From Symsagittifera roscoffensis (taxonomy: Eukaryota; Xenacoelomorpha; Acoela; Convolutidae), in contig NC_087067.1 in NCBI RefSeq assembly GCF_963678635.1, forward strand, positions 56,145,964 through 56,209,963: a DNA stretch of 64,000 bases. Reading direction: 5' to 3'. Of the stretch, positions 42,101-53,578 are shown piece after piece (position 1 is the first letter of the stretch; every line of letters starts with the position of its first letter). The notes beneath the pieces are model-generated. The model was given only the letters and a program-made list of their open reading frames with translations, was not told the origin of the DNA and ran no database searches. Position numbers and translations under genes: made by a program.

Positions 42101-42175
42101 TAGTAAAACCAGCAGTGGCTACTTGGGTTCTATGTTGCAGTGGCCGCCATCAACAGAAAGGGACAAGGGCTCCTA
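42040..42175. repeat. Inverted duplication of an FN3 segment
   Basis: Arms 42040-42080 and 42135-42175 (41 nt, about two mismatches). Each arm encodes the same FN3 peptide (AAINRxGQGLL), one on each strand. Confidence 0.85.
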
Positions 42176-42274
42176 CTTCTACTGAGTCCAGTCATGATTC
42201 TGTCCACAGAGGGGTTTCCAGTCTCGTTTATGTTCACTATTAATTTGCATTGCTTCCTTAAGGTCTTATCCACT

Positions 42275-42834
42275 AAGAGCGCTTCCGTTTTGAAACGATC
42301 TAAACATACAACTGATCAATTTGAATCCCTGGATTTTATGCCTGAGCTGACGATCGTCTCAAAGTTACTATGCATATTGGATGCATAGCTGATTTATGCA
42401 TTCAAGTTTACGCAGTTCAATTAAATGACATATATTTTATCCCTTTAAGTGAAAACTGTAAATTTCATTTAAATTAACTTTTATTTACCCCAATAACTAG
42501 TAATGTATCCAGCGATATGAGAGTTTTGAAGTCTAAATACTCAGAGTATGTTGACTTTTCGTTTTGACACTTCGTTTCGAATTTAGGACGACAAACTTGA
42601 CTTCAATTCAAGTTATTGGGGTAAATAAAAGTTAATTTAAATGAAATTTACAGTTTTCACTTAAAGGGATAAAATATATGTCATTTAATTGAACTGCGTA
42701 ACTTTGAATGCATAAATCAGTTATGCATCCAATATGCATAGTAACTTTGAGACGATCGTCAGCTCAGGCATAAAATCCAGGGATTCAAATTGATCAGTTG
42801 TATGTTTAGATCGTTTCAAAACGGAAGCGCTCTT
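42275..42834. repeat. Large inverted repeat inside an FN3 exon
   Basis: Arms of 224 nt (42275-42498 and 42611-42834), nearly perfect, beginning AAGAGCGCTTCCG at both outer edges, with a 112-nt spacer. There is no target duplication. Sequence on both sides (42835-42960 and about 42180-42274) looks like separate parts of one FN3 domain. Confidence 0.85.
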
Positions 42835-42960
42835 CTCGTAATCCGGTGGATTCCACTGCACTTCCAGCTCCCCTTCTTCATCTTTGTTTCCATCTTCAGA
42901 CCTCTTAAACCGTGGCTTCCCAGGCACTGCCGGTAAATCATTTCTGGATCCCATGAACAC
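42835..42960 (-). CDS. FN3 exon, start of an FN3 domain
   Basis: Acceptor GAATAG before 42960, phase 0, matching the exon ending at 43266. It encodes 42 residues including AVPGKPRF and EVQWNPPDYE, the A-B strand pattern with the conserved Trp of FN3. It then runs into the inverted repeat, where the domain is interrupted. Confidence 0.65.
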
Positions 42961-43265
42961 CTATTCAAACACACATCTACGACCTCAAAATTTTCTATGA
43001 TGTTAACGCTATCGAATTCAGTATTTCCTTCACTTGCTTGCAATATTGATAAAAACCATTTTGGTTCAATTTAATGTTAGAAGCAATTTTTGGCCTTAAA
43101 TATTCTGAAGCGTTTTTCCTCTCCGGAAAAAACGACCTCTTTCGGAAATTACTACGGAAAGAACATTTTTTGAGTATTTTTCAAAAATGGCTTGAATGCG
43201 TTTCAAACAATCAACTGAAATGTCCCAAAAAAAACTCAATTTGATTTGATTCTTCTTGCAAATAC

Positions 43266-43444
43266 CTCGTGCGCGACTGGATCTCCGAACCCCTTTCTCG
43301 TTTTGGCTCTGATTGAGACAGAGTAGGTGTGGCCTGTCTGCAGGTCGCTCAGAGTGACTGAGTTGGAGGGTGAGTGAGGGTCAGTGATGAAAGAGGATGC
43401 GAGGAGAGAGGCACTGTCCACTTCGGAAGTCTCCACTCTAACTT
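43266..43444 (-). CDS. FN3 exon, second half of a domain
   Basis: Acceptor TTTCAG, donor GTATTT. It encodes VTLSDLQTGHTYSVSIRAKT and GFGDPV, the classic L-x-x-G-x-x-Y-x-V-x-I-x-A signature. Phase 1 in matches the exon ending at 43819; phase 0 out matches 42960. Confidence 0.75.
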
Positions 43445-43818
43445 CTGAAAGTAAACAAGATTACAACAATGACTATTTCTTCTACTCTTTATACAGTCCA
43501 TCTCTCTTATTTCTCCGCCGTTTCTCTTATTTCCTCACATTCCAGACTAAAAAGAGTCCTGAGGGTCGAGATTTTATCCTATTTGGTTTACTGGCGCGTC
43601 TTTTTTTCTCTCCTAACCAAAATTTCAAACCGCAAAGAAACTCTCTTTTTTCGGACCCGAACGACTAAAAACTGGTTCAGAAACCTGATATGTTAGCAAA
43701 AACGAGAACTTTATCAAGAGTAATTTGGTAATAAGAAAAAGATGACTAATTCTTAAAGACCTTCTTATATGGCAAGATGCATTCAGTTTAATTTCGCAAT
43801 AAAATATTATAATCTTAC

Positions 43819-43944
43819 CTTTAGCCCGGTAGGTGATCAAGTAGTCCTCAATTGGTCCCTGAGCAGGTACTGGACTACTCCACTCAACCACCACAAGAGA
43901 GTCAGTCACGACATCCACTGATAATTTCGAAACACTCGACGGCA
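43819..43944 (-). CDS. FN3 exon, first half of a domain
   Basis: Acceptor T-run and CAG, perfect GTAAGA donor, 126 nt. It encodes VVVEWSSPVPAQGPIEDYLI, the B-C strand pattern with Trp and the Pro turn. Joining it to 43444 gives one continuous FN3 domain. Confidence 0.75.
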
Positions 43945-44500
43945 CTGAAAAAAAAATCTTAACTAGTTTGAAATTTCTAAGTTATTTTCTATAGCAATCG
44001 TTATTAGAAAAGTGATGCCCCGACAACTCATGAAATTCAAGGGAACCGACAAGTCGCTAGCTTTTGGACTTTTGTCAATACTTTTAATTAAGAAAAATCT
44101 TTTTTAGCCAAACCCGAAGACTGCTTATCCAATCTTATCACTGAAACAGTAAGCTACCATTTTCTTTTCAAGTTTTTTTTCTGGCTCCTTCCCATTATTG
44201 CCCCTAATAATCATCATCAAACCCCCTTCCCTATAATAGAAAAATTACAGTAAAGTGGAGCTATACATCAATTACTAGCTTTTTCTAAATTTCTTTCTTT
44301 TTCTGTAGTCTTTTACAATTTTTAAAGATGTAAAAACAATTTTCTTTGGCTGTTCTCGTTCATTCTTAATTTGATGATTTTATTGATTTAATATCTTCAT
44401 ACGAGTTTCCCACATACGAGTAACTAATCTGACTATGTACCAAAAATTAATTAACTAGGTTATTATACTAATGCATCGACTATGTTTTAGCAATTAAAGC
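43945..44500. other. Intron with MULE target duplicate
   Basis: AT-rich. It ends with AATTAAAG (44493-44500), repeated at 46632-46639. Confidence 0.5.
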
Positions 44501-46631
44501 GCTCGCGGACTAAATCCCCCAGGATAAAATCCCACTGGGTATATCCCCCAGGACAAAATCATCCACAGGACAAAATCCCCGTACGACAAAATCCCCATAT
44601 TTTATTCATGTTTCTATTGATTCCACTTTGAATTGACTTCCATTTAAACATTCAGTTGACTTCCTATAAGAATGAGCTTTGATTGCAAAAATTAATAAGC
44701 CACGTGGCAAGTCAGTACGACAAGTGAATGGAAAATAAGGTTGATTCTTTCAGCCCGAGTTCAAATCCCAAATAAGAAAATTTATGCAATCAAGGTAAAG
44801 GTCTGTTAAATCTACCCCAGGGGTCAGAAATCCCAGGCTTCCACTACGAAAGGAAGCCCTCATTTCTTAAAAAAACATCCTCTTTATTGTGTCAACATTT
44901 CAGACCCCTAGGACCACGGAATGTTGATTTTGGGCAGGTTTGAAATTTTGATCATAATTTTGAACTTTATGTTGACTGATAAACAAATTAACGCCCCACA
45001 TAGTCCCAGCAAAACGAATAGTGCAACAGGTAAGATGCCGGTTTGCGTGCTCGCAATTTAATCCCCCCATTAGCAATTAAACTTTTGCCTCTGGCAAAGT
45101 AAACTCAAATTTGAGTTAAGCAACAAAGGGGGCCAGAAAGCGTTTCACAATAACTATGCTTACTAAAAGAAAATAGAAGTAGTCAATTCTATTCAGTGGG
45201 TGTGCGAGTTGCGGCAATCAAAGCAACAATGTACGGTAAGCATATGGACTTCAAAGTAAGATTTTCTCAAATAGTTGCCACATGAGCACACGCACGGCGC
45301 GAACTATGCTTTAATAGAAACGTATACCATTAACGAACCGATCAAAGCGGACGCAGCGGCCTGCACGGACTCTTCGACACAAGACACAAAAGGTGTTGTC
45401 AAATGCCCCGGCGAAAGCCACACCAGAACGCTCCTCGAAGATGCCGGCGGTGCCTCACCCCAAACGAAGGTTCAGAAAAATGCGACCTGAAACTCGTAGC
45501 CAGCCACCGATCCGAACAGGGCTCGATTTTTAACTTCCTGTTAAAGACATGCAAACCATGAATGGAGAGGATTTTCTTCTTGAGGATTCGACAGTTCCAG
45601 GAACCGGTAAACGATATTTGGTCTTCGCAACCAACAAAAACATCGAAATCTTAAACTCTTATAAAAACTGGTTCATCGATGGAACTTTAAAAGCTGTCCT
45701 GATAACTTCTACCAAGTATACACTGTCCACTGTCCTCTGTATCTAGTCCCTACTCCTTGATAAACGTTAAAAAACGTACAACGCTTTCTGGTCGAACTTG
45801 AAAGCAGATATCCTTCCCCCCAGTTCAATCATAATGGACTTTGAAATGGCTGGAATCATTTCTGTGGGTGACAACTTTCAAGACACAGAATTTGGTTATG
45901 CTGTACAGCATCGCGAGGAAAAATAATTCAACCTGGCTATACGTCTTATAGCTGCTCTTGCGTTTGCCCCGCCCTTACACGTAGAAGCCTGCTATTAACA
46001 AATATTAGCAAGTTACCATATTCCTGACGACATCAAGGATTATTTTGAAGACACCTTTGCAGGCAAAGAAACGCTAAACTAGACGAGACGGAAATCCAGA
46101 TTCGACATGGTTATGTGGAACGTTTACTTCAGGAACATTGACGACCTCACCAGGACAAACAACGCCCTTGAAGGACTCCACCGTGGATTCGAATCCATGC
46201 TCCAAATGTCAAATCCTGACATAAGGAAATTCATTGAGGCGATTCAGAGGCAGCAATCACTGCAAAATTTTAATTTCGCTCAAATGCAGCTCGGCAAAAA
46301 AGTTTATACAGGGAAAGAGGATAATTTTGGGAAGATCAAGAGAAATCTTGATGCTCTGCCGTTAACTACAAAGAGTTGGATTATCTTAAAGCCATAGCTG
46401 TTAACTTTTCCTTTTAGTTTTTAGTATTTAATCTATCTACTTCTTTTTTATTAATAATCTTTCATCAATTAATTCAAGTTTTAGTGTCGCTGTTTTATTC
46501 AATTCGAATGTGGGGGATTTCAAACTAAAAACTGGGGGATTTTGTCCTAGGGGGGTTTAGTCCTGGGGGATTATATCCGGTGGGATTGTATCATGAGGGA
46601 TTTTATCTTGGGGGATTTAGTCCTGAACCCT
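44501..46631 (+). mobile_element. Decayed Mutator-like (MULE) DNA transposon
   Basis: Both ends carry inverted arrays of a GGGGGATTTTGTCCT-like unit (44508-44600 and 46511-46624), and the insertion is flanked by AATTAAAG duplicates of at least 8 bp. The interior has remnants of a MULE transposase. It lies in an intron of the FN3 gene. Confidence 0.8.
45270..46397 (+). pseudogene. MULE transposase remnant
   Basis: Three pieces in order: a His/Ala-rich segment (45275-45490); 45549-45746 with YKNWFIDGTLKAVLI, matching the start of the MULE catalytic domain including its first Asp; and 46107-46397 with TNNALEGLHRGFESML, a conserved downstream block. Stops and frameshifts separate them. Confidence 0.75.
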
Positions 46632-46667
46632 AATTAAAGTGTTTCTTCCTTTTCTTTTTCTGTTTAC

Positions 46668-46861
46668 ATAGCGCCTATGTCCGTGGTGACTGTGATTGGA
46701 TAGGAGAGTGGTCCCAATCCCAGGTGGTTGAAAGCACCCACTTGGAACACATACTCAGTGAAGCCCACTAGACCATCCACAGTCAAGGAAGTCCCACTGT
46801 CACCTCCCCCCACTGCTCCCAACTCACACGCCATGTGCAGTTGGGACTTGCCATAACACAC
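46668..46861 (-). CDS. FN3 exon
   Basis: Acceptor CTGTCCAG, donor GTAAAC. It encodes LTVDGLVGFTEYVFQVGAFN and LGPLSYPITVTT, a typical FN3 second half (L-x-x-Y-x-F-x-V-x-A-x-N). Confidence 0.7.
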
Positions 46862-47314
46862 CTGGACAGAATTGACCGGTTACACATGACCAAACAATCA
46901 ACAAGAAATTAATTCTCCAAAGTTTTGGTGCCTTATCATCTTTTTTGTTAAAAAAAAATCTGACAATATTCATTTATAAACAACTAGTAAACCAAACTTA
47001 ATAACTTGGTGAATAAACCTAACGCTAAACACTAACCACCCAGAGTCATTAAGATAGACAGAAAAAAAATCAATACTATATCATGTCCAATTATAAAATA
47101 ACTTTCAATCATTTCAATCAAATATGCTACCAAAATCTTCACCCAATTCTTGACCGCCAATCCTAAAATTTGACGAACACCAAGAAGGCTTATGAATCAA
47201 TTATTGCCGGGCCAATTATGATTATCAGTTATCGCATCTCCTTATTTTTCAACGATATCTCCTCAAAGACCGCTATTTGATCTCATTATGTGTCATTTTT
47301 TGCGAGAACAATAC

Positions 47315-47455
47315 CTGGTATGCGTTAATGTTGAGAGCACCTAGAACCGAGTTCTAGTTCTGACTGGGAGAGTGGTGCCGACTCAGTGTCACAAAAGAAG
47401 CGCCGGCACTCCCTCGGCCACTTCCACTTTCACTCCCGAGGTGGTTTTGTTATTT
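47315..47455 (-). CDS. Possible disrupted FN3 exon
   Basis: A possible acceptor (TTTTTAG) and donor (CAG then GTATTG) enclose 141 nt. The first part reads GVKVEVAEGVP and a different frame ends GALNINAYQ. No single frame is open throughout; imperfect inverted repeats inside suggest local rearrangement. Confidence 0.3.
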
Positions 47456-47679
47456 CTAAAAACAGGTGCAAACAATCAGTCGATACCATAATACAACTTC
47501 ATTCATATTGACACTGTTTAAACGATAAACACTATCTCAAAATCATACAATGCGGCAAAAATTCTGAATTAGGACGTATGATTTTGATTGAACGCTTACC
47601 ACGGTGTTCGCCTCAGAAAATAGTCATTTTAATACAAAAAAAATGATTTTAAACAGGGCCTGGGTCTCACTTGGACACC

Positions 47680-48390
47680 ATATATTTTTCATCAACAGAT
47701 CATACCATCTCTTTTCTCTAACAATGAGTCCAGCTAAAGCTGGAGGTACCTGTTGGATAAATTTTTATTTTTTTTTGTACTGATGCGGGATGAAATAGGT
47801 AAATTCAAAAATTTAAAAACTGGGCTTCACCCAAAAGCTACTTATTGCTCTATCAAAATATGAGTGAAATTTTAGTGATCTTGGAATTTTCCCAGAGATA
47901 TATTTTTTGAACAACCTTTAAGGCGTAGCATCTCATGCACGGAGGCTTCCCGCAATATGTTGCCTCGATTTAACATTTGATACCAGATGAGTTGTTTGCG
48001 AGAGGCCCAAAAATTTCAAAAAACTGACAAGAAATAAAAACATTGAATTTTCTGAAGGCCATAACTTTTTTGCTAGAAAATTTGGATGCGAGCGCTTACA
48101 CAGGGGAACTTCGCTCAACCTTTCATTGATTGAAAGCAAAAATCTCAGATTTGCAAAAGTAAATTTCGAGAAAAGTCAAAAAGATTTTAAAAAAAGTCAA
48201 AAATTCGAAAACTCGACTTTTCTGAGTGCCATAACTTTTCGGTAAAAAATTGGGCATAGCCGCTTACGCAGGGAAGCTTTTCACAAACTGTTCTATACAT
48301 TGAAACCATAACCTCAGATTTGGGAGGGTAGTTCTCGAGAAAAAATCCAAAATTATGAGTCAAAAAAATCCCCCCACTTACTTTTTCGAA
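47680..48390. repeat. Degenerate tandem repeat, period about 170 bp
   Basis: Segments beginning GCCATAACTTTT recur at about 48058 and 48227, with matching landmarks (CGCTTACxCAGGG, CTCAGATTTG) further on. No coding content. Confidence 0.5.
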
Positions 48391-48501
48391 GGCTGTAGAA
48401 AGTGGGGTAAGGTAAAAAGAGAATAAGAATTATACAGGCACAGAGGATAGTGGGCGGACTTCCTATAGGTGCCATTTTTTTTGAAAATCGTCTCTACTCA
48501 C

Positions 48502-48660
48502 CGTCCTGTGTGACGAAGACGTAGAACAGGTGAGTCCATGGTCCTCTTCCCATCTGATAACACACTGCCAGTCTCATCTCATACATGCTGTTTAATTGCA
48601 ACTGCCTACCACTACTCATTCTACTACTGTCTCCCGATGAAAACATGCTCTGCCAGTCGG
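48502..48660 (-). CDS. FN3 exon
   Basis: Acceptor TTTTAG, perfect GTGAGT donor, 159 nt. It encodes LQLNSMYEMRLAVCYQMGRG, an FN3 E-F strand pattern with Tyr and Leu in place. Confidence 0.65.
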
Positions 48661-48929
48661 CTAAAACACACAAATTACATCACAAATAGAAAAACATAGC
48701 CAAACGACAGAGGGAGAAGAGTCAATGAACTCAAAAAATATGTTTTTTTTTTAACATTCGAAGAAAAAATATCACGTTAAAGCTCTTCCAATTTCAAGAA
48801 AACTTTATATATAAGAACTAAAACTCCCTGCCTTTATCAAATGAATTGAAAAGGAATTTAAAAAAAAATCAAACTAACAAAGCCGACAAACAATAGGACG
48901 AAAAATTTATCTGAGAAAAACAAACAGGT

Positions 48930-49000
48930 CCTGCTCAGATTCGAACCCTCGACCTACACCATTCCAAGCGTAATTGCTCTCTTCAGGCTAAGTGTGCCGG
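48930..49000 (-). repeat. tRNA-like/SINE-like sequence
   Basis: Minus-strand reading has GGGTTCGAATCT (a B-box match), an anticodon-arm-like segment and a weak A box (TTAGCCTGAAGAG). The T-stem does not pair, so this is a relic. Confidence 0.4.
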
Positions 49001-50072
49001 AGATGTTAAGAAATTTGAATTCATTATTAACCAAGGTACTATAAGGAGTTCGTCTGGAAATTCGGAAAATCTGTTAGTCCTTTTTAGAAACTTTAAAGCA
49101 TTCTTCACACCATTTGCATTTATGTAAATGAGAGCTAAAAATTCCTTCCTTCAGCAAACGAATTGAAACAGAACAAAAAATCATATTAACAAAGCCGACA
49201 AATAACAGGCCGAAAACTTTATGTGAAACAGAATATTTCTCGAGATTAAGGATTCAGGTGAGTGCTGTGGACAAAGCTGCCTACGTGTGATAAAAAAGTC
49301 TAGTATAGGGGTACTAGAATTCAAAGTGGTAACCTGTAGAAATATCCTTGCTAATCGCCAGTGTAATAATGACTGACACTTTTGAGAAGAAACAACGAAC
49401 CCATGTTGGGAAAACAACCAAATCAGTAGCTGTTTTTTTCTACTACACAGTCAAGTCTTAACAATTAAAATCCACATTTGCTATAGTGAGCGGAAAATCA
49501 CTATATACTACGATTGCCTCATATCACAGATGACTGCTTGAAAAAAAAACAGGACTGCTCGTAAATCAGGACAAAGCCTTGAATGTTCTAACAGCGCTTT
49601 GAAGCCAACAAAAAAGTTTTTGAGTGAAAACTTGATCTATATTTTTTTCTTAATTTTTTTCGTTTCCTTGTAACCCACACGCTATTTAAAACACAAAGCG
49701 ATGGATTAAGGGTATTGTAACTAAAGATATGGCCAAATGACTAGCCTCAAGTCGAATTGACCCGATTGAATCCGTCGCTTACGGACAGCATATCTTCCTG
49801 ATGGTATAAAAAGTTTCAGTCCAAAACGCCTAGCTAAATAGTGGAAAATTGGCTGAATAAAAAAGCATATATAATCCGCTCGTTCTTCGAAAGTTGGAAC
49901 AACAAGCAACAATGTAAGAGCCTTAAAGCAAGTATGTAGTGCGTGTCAAACTAGCAAATAAGTTTTTCGATGAAATGTGAGGCTTGCTTCGAGAAAAAAA
50001 GGAATCGTATTATTACACAATCTGCTCTTGTTTAATGATAAACAGTTAATTTCACAGATTAGAAATGCAAAC
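49001..50072. other. Intron of the FN3 receptor gene
   Basis: AT-rich, no supported feature. Confidence 0.4.
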
Positions 50073-50216
50073 CTGTTGAATTCTCTCTCAGCTTGTACTG
50101 TAACTCGTATTTGACTAGATTTCCATTCAGTTTCTTGTCAGAGACTGAGAGACCGGATAGTTCTACTCTGCGTGACTTAATTGTGTAGTCTGGTATACTC
50201 GGTATTGCGTCCGGAA
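50073..50216 (-). CDS. FN3 exon
   Basis: Acceptor GATTTAG, donor GTTTGC, 144 nt. It encodes IPDYTIKSRRVELSGLSVSD and NLVKYELQYKL; the last part is the C-C' strand of an FN3 domain. Confidence 0.6.
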
Positions 50217-50945
50217 CTAAATCAACAACAGTTATAACTGTAGATATATCGGCAACTCCCATTTAACTTTATTCATTATTATTAAATTTCATCATAATTA
50301 TTCAGTATCACAAAATGGATCGTAGTCACCATGGGCTTATCAAGGAATTTCTCGAGGGGGAAGGGGGCGAATTTTCAAAAAAAAAAGAAAATTTTGTCTA
50401 CCTTTTTTACTGATTTTCCGAGCACTCCCAGAACACTATAAAGACCCTATTTTGACCAGAAGCTTAGCGCAGGCGAATTTTCAAAAAAAAAAACGGATCA
50501 AAAAGCCGTTTTGGGCAGTTTGGAAAATTTTGAAAGGAAAGTTGGAATTTTGAGGCGCGCGCTCTCCTTCAAAATAGTATATATTGGCGCCTACGACGCC
50601 TTTAGAAAAATTTTACGGTGGATTGGCCTAAAATGGATGTCATAAAAAATATCAAAGGGATGACCCTTTGGTTGATAAGGCGGTCGAATCCCTGAGGGGC
50701 GACGTCCCCCCTAAATCTGCCCCTGCTAGTAACCAATTCAATTGTTTTTTTTGTGGGCAGCTTCAACCTTCCAATTCAAACACCTAAAAAATATATTGGT
50801 GTCAAAAGACAGAAGGGCTGGTCACAATATATAATTTCTGCAAATGATGTCCTGCTCTACCTTTTACATGCTGCGGTCCTGTCTCTGTTATCTTTCACTG
50901 ACACAAATGCAAAAGAGTTCAAAAAGAATATTCGAAACGACTTAC
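50217..50945. other. Intron with a dispersed repeat
   Basis: 50335-50735 starts AAGGAATTTCTCGAGGGGG and ends CTAAATCTGCCCCTGCTAG. Similar phrases occur near 505-525 and 4650, so this is probably a short dispersed repeat. Confidence 0.4.
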
Positions 50946-51449
50946 TATCGGGTTCTGTTGTGATAATCGCACTCGTTTTTGCACAATTCCCGAAGAAACC
51001 ATTGGCTGCAATAGTTATTTCACATTTCTGATTCGGAGTCAACCCGACTATTTTAGCTGAATAGTCATAACTAGTCACTCCTAACTCGGGCATATCATTT
51101 GTGAACTCATCTACCAAGTGGACTATACTCAGTGAGAAATTCTGCACTTTCACTATTTCCTTATGATTCCATGAAATCAAACTTTCTCGCGATGTCGTGT
51201 CTTCGTTGAAGTTGTTGAACGCATCCAATCTAACCTCTGCTCCCTTGCTCGGAAGAATATTTTTTGCTGTCAGGCGATTCAGAAGTGAAAAATTTCCTGC
51301 TGCTGTTTCCGAGAGAGTTTGAGAAAAATACAGACACGGAGATACATCCTTCATGACTGCATGCCTCTGTATTTTTCTCAAACTCTCTCGGAAACAGCAG
51401 CATGAAATATTTCACTTCTGAATCGCCTGACACTTCGCTTCCTATATTG
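50946..51449 (-). CDS. FN3 exon(s), rearranged and frameshifted
   Basis: Acceptor CATTTTAG before 51449 and perfect donor GTAAGT after 50946. The second part is a clear FN3 domain (ESLISWNHKEIV, IVGLTPNQKCEITIAANGFF, ITTEPDS). The first part reads SVFFSNSLGNSSRKFFTSE in another frame; the frame changes near 51235-51250. An inverted duplication (51269-51432) lies in the first part. Confidence 0.55.
51269..51432. repeat. Inverted duplication of an FN3 segment
   Basis: Arms about 51269-51335 and 51365-51432, nearly perfect. The left arm carries the FN3-like peptide FFSNSLGNSS on the minus strand; the right arm is its reverse complement. Confidence 0.85.
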
Positions 51450-51995
51450 CTAAAATGGAAAAAAAACACATAGAGGACCTGGATAACAACTTCTGGAGCT
51501 ACATCACAATCGCCCTCCCCCTTCTTGAAAGGGGGGCGATTGTCAAGTAGATCACAATTTCCTTAAAATAACTAACCTCCCCAGTGTAAGTAAACAATTA
51601 GTGGTCAATTTTTTAGGCTTTTAAAAAACAATCCCTCTTCCCCGTTCTATATCAGTATATTAGTCCTTGAATTGCTCCTATAAATAAGAAACTAAGATAC
51701 TCTGTTATTTTCACTGTCACTGTATTTTCTGATTTTATACAAATTGGCCCTATTACAATACTTTTGAACTGATATATTTGATCTGCTTATCTTATCTTAA
51801 CATCCAGTTCCAATAAGAAAGGTGGCAACTGCTTTGAACTTACAAGGAGTAGTCGAGATGTATTTGCTCTACGAAGTCTTCTTTGAGGAACTTGCCAAAC
51901 ACTTCGAAAGAGCAGGGTGGGCCTCGGTGCATCAAAATCCACGCGTTCTCAGGTTTCTCGGGAACTGAAAGAAACACCTGCTGATGCCTAATCAC
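51450..51995. other. Upstream FN3-gene intron or intergenic sequence
   Basis: Contains a short inverted repeat (AATCGCCC/GGGCGATT, about 51508 and 51535). No gene is recognised. It ends where retrovirus copy 2 begins. Confidence 0.4.
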
Positions 51996-53578
51996 GTGTA
52001 TAACAATACACCGTACCAAGTAACATTACCCTTAGGACTTTTAGGATATTGCGAAACAAAAGAATGTACAGCTATAATTTATGCACTTACAGAATATGAT
52101 TTTCTGATACTTGGATCAAAACATCCAACAGTTCTATTCACAGATCATAAACCAATCATTTTTCTCTTTACACAAAAGTCAAATCCCAATCACCGAGTTT
52201 ATAGATTTCAATTAATTCTAAATGTCAACTAAATAAACTTTATCCAAATCAAAAACAAATAGCACAAAAACAAGATTTTAAAGGACAAAGTTTATATTTT
52301 AACCATCGTATTTCATTCGATACAAAAGGACCAATTTCACCATCCTCTGAAGGAAACTCCTACATTATGGTAAATGTTGATGCATTTACACATTATGTAG
52401 CACTCAACCCAGTACCACATTGTAACGCTTATTATGCTTACACAACACTTTATGAACACTGGATAGCTAAATTCGGATTACCCGAAATCTTAGTTACAGA
52501 CAACGGTACAGAATTCATAAATAATGAAATCATCACACTATGTCACTTATATAACATCAAACACAAACCGCGTACATCTCATGCACCTTGGACAAACGGT
52601 TTAGTCGAAGGTATGAACCGTTCACTACAAGAATATCCTAGATGTATCATAAATGGAAATGATACAAGATACACAGAATGGTCAGCAAATGTAAAATTAT
52701 TTCCCTTAGCATATAATTCACAAATTACGACAACTCTAGGATTGTCACCATACGAAATGGTTTTTAATCAAAAGCCACGTAAACCAATTATGTTTACAGC
52801 AAACTCTCATAAAAATGCACAAGGTAATTGCCAGCCAAATAAAGACTCAGTTTGTTATAACCTACCTTTACACACGCATGATGAAGATCATTTTCATCAC
52901 CCACAAATCCTTAAATTAGCCTCCGGTACACACACCGAATGGAATTTAAATAGAGATAAAAAAAACAATGAAATTTACCAAAGAATAGCAACAAAACTGT
53001 TTCAAAGGCAAAACATTAACGAACAAATTAATTCACGCTTTACACCAGCCTCAGATTTAAAAATTGGAACATTTGTCTTATTACCTAATTTTAATACACA
53101 AAAAGTAATTTCTAAAAAATTACAACCCCTTCGCAAAGGACCATACCAAATAATTGCCAAACCCACTGACGTCACATATAAAATCACCGATTCAGACCAA
53201 AAACAAATTGTTCAACATCGGAACAATCTATTGCCTTACTACCCAAAAGAATACGCACTACGCGAAATAACTCAATTATATTCTTTCACAGGATTAAAAG
53301 TTATTCAAAATTACCCACATACGGAAAATGAAATAAATAAACAAAACGACATTCACCTTGAAAAACAAAATAAAAAACCAACTACAACCCAAAACAATAC
53401 AAAAAAGCTAGATCAAAGAATACCTCAAAAAGAAAGGAAAAATAGAAAAATGATAGAAAAAATTATACCACAAGAACAAGTCGAGAAATCAGAACATAGA
53501 GAGTCATCACGACTTAGAAATCAACCACGTAAAAACTACAAAACATTCATCCCACAATCCAAAATAAAAGAAAGTTGA
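51996..53578 (+). pseudogene. Truncated pol with intact integrase core
   Basis: Starts at NNTPYQVTLPLGLLGYCET (copy-1 position about 18386). It jumps about 1.4 kb to RNase H (ECTAIIYALTEYDF) and then about 0.9 kb to the integrase linker. From 52367 the integrase frame is open for 403 codons: Asp in VDAFTHY, Asp in TDNGTEF, Glu in LVEGMNRS, then LRKGPYQIIAKP and the basic tail. The HHCC finger is deleted, so it is not a functional integrase. Confidence 0.85.

Noticed and set aside
48961..49000. tRNA-Pro gene on the minus strand
   Set aside because: B-box match only; the T-stem and acceptor stem do not pair.
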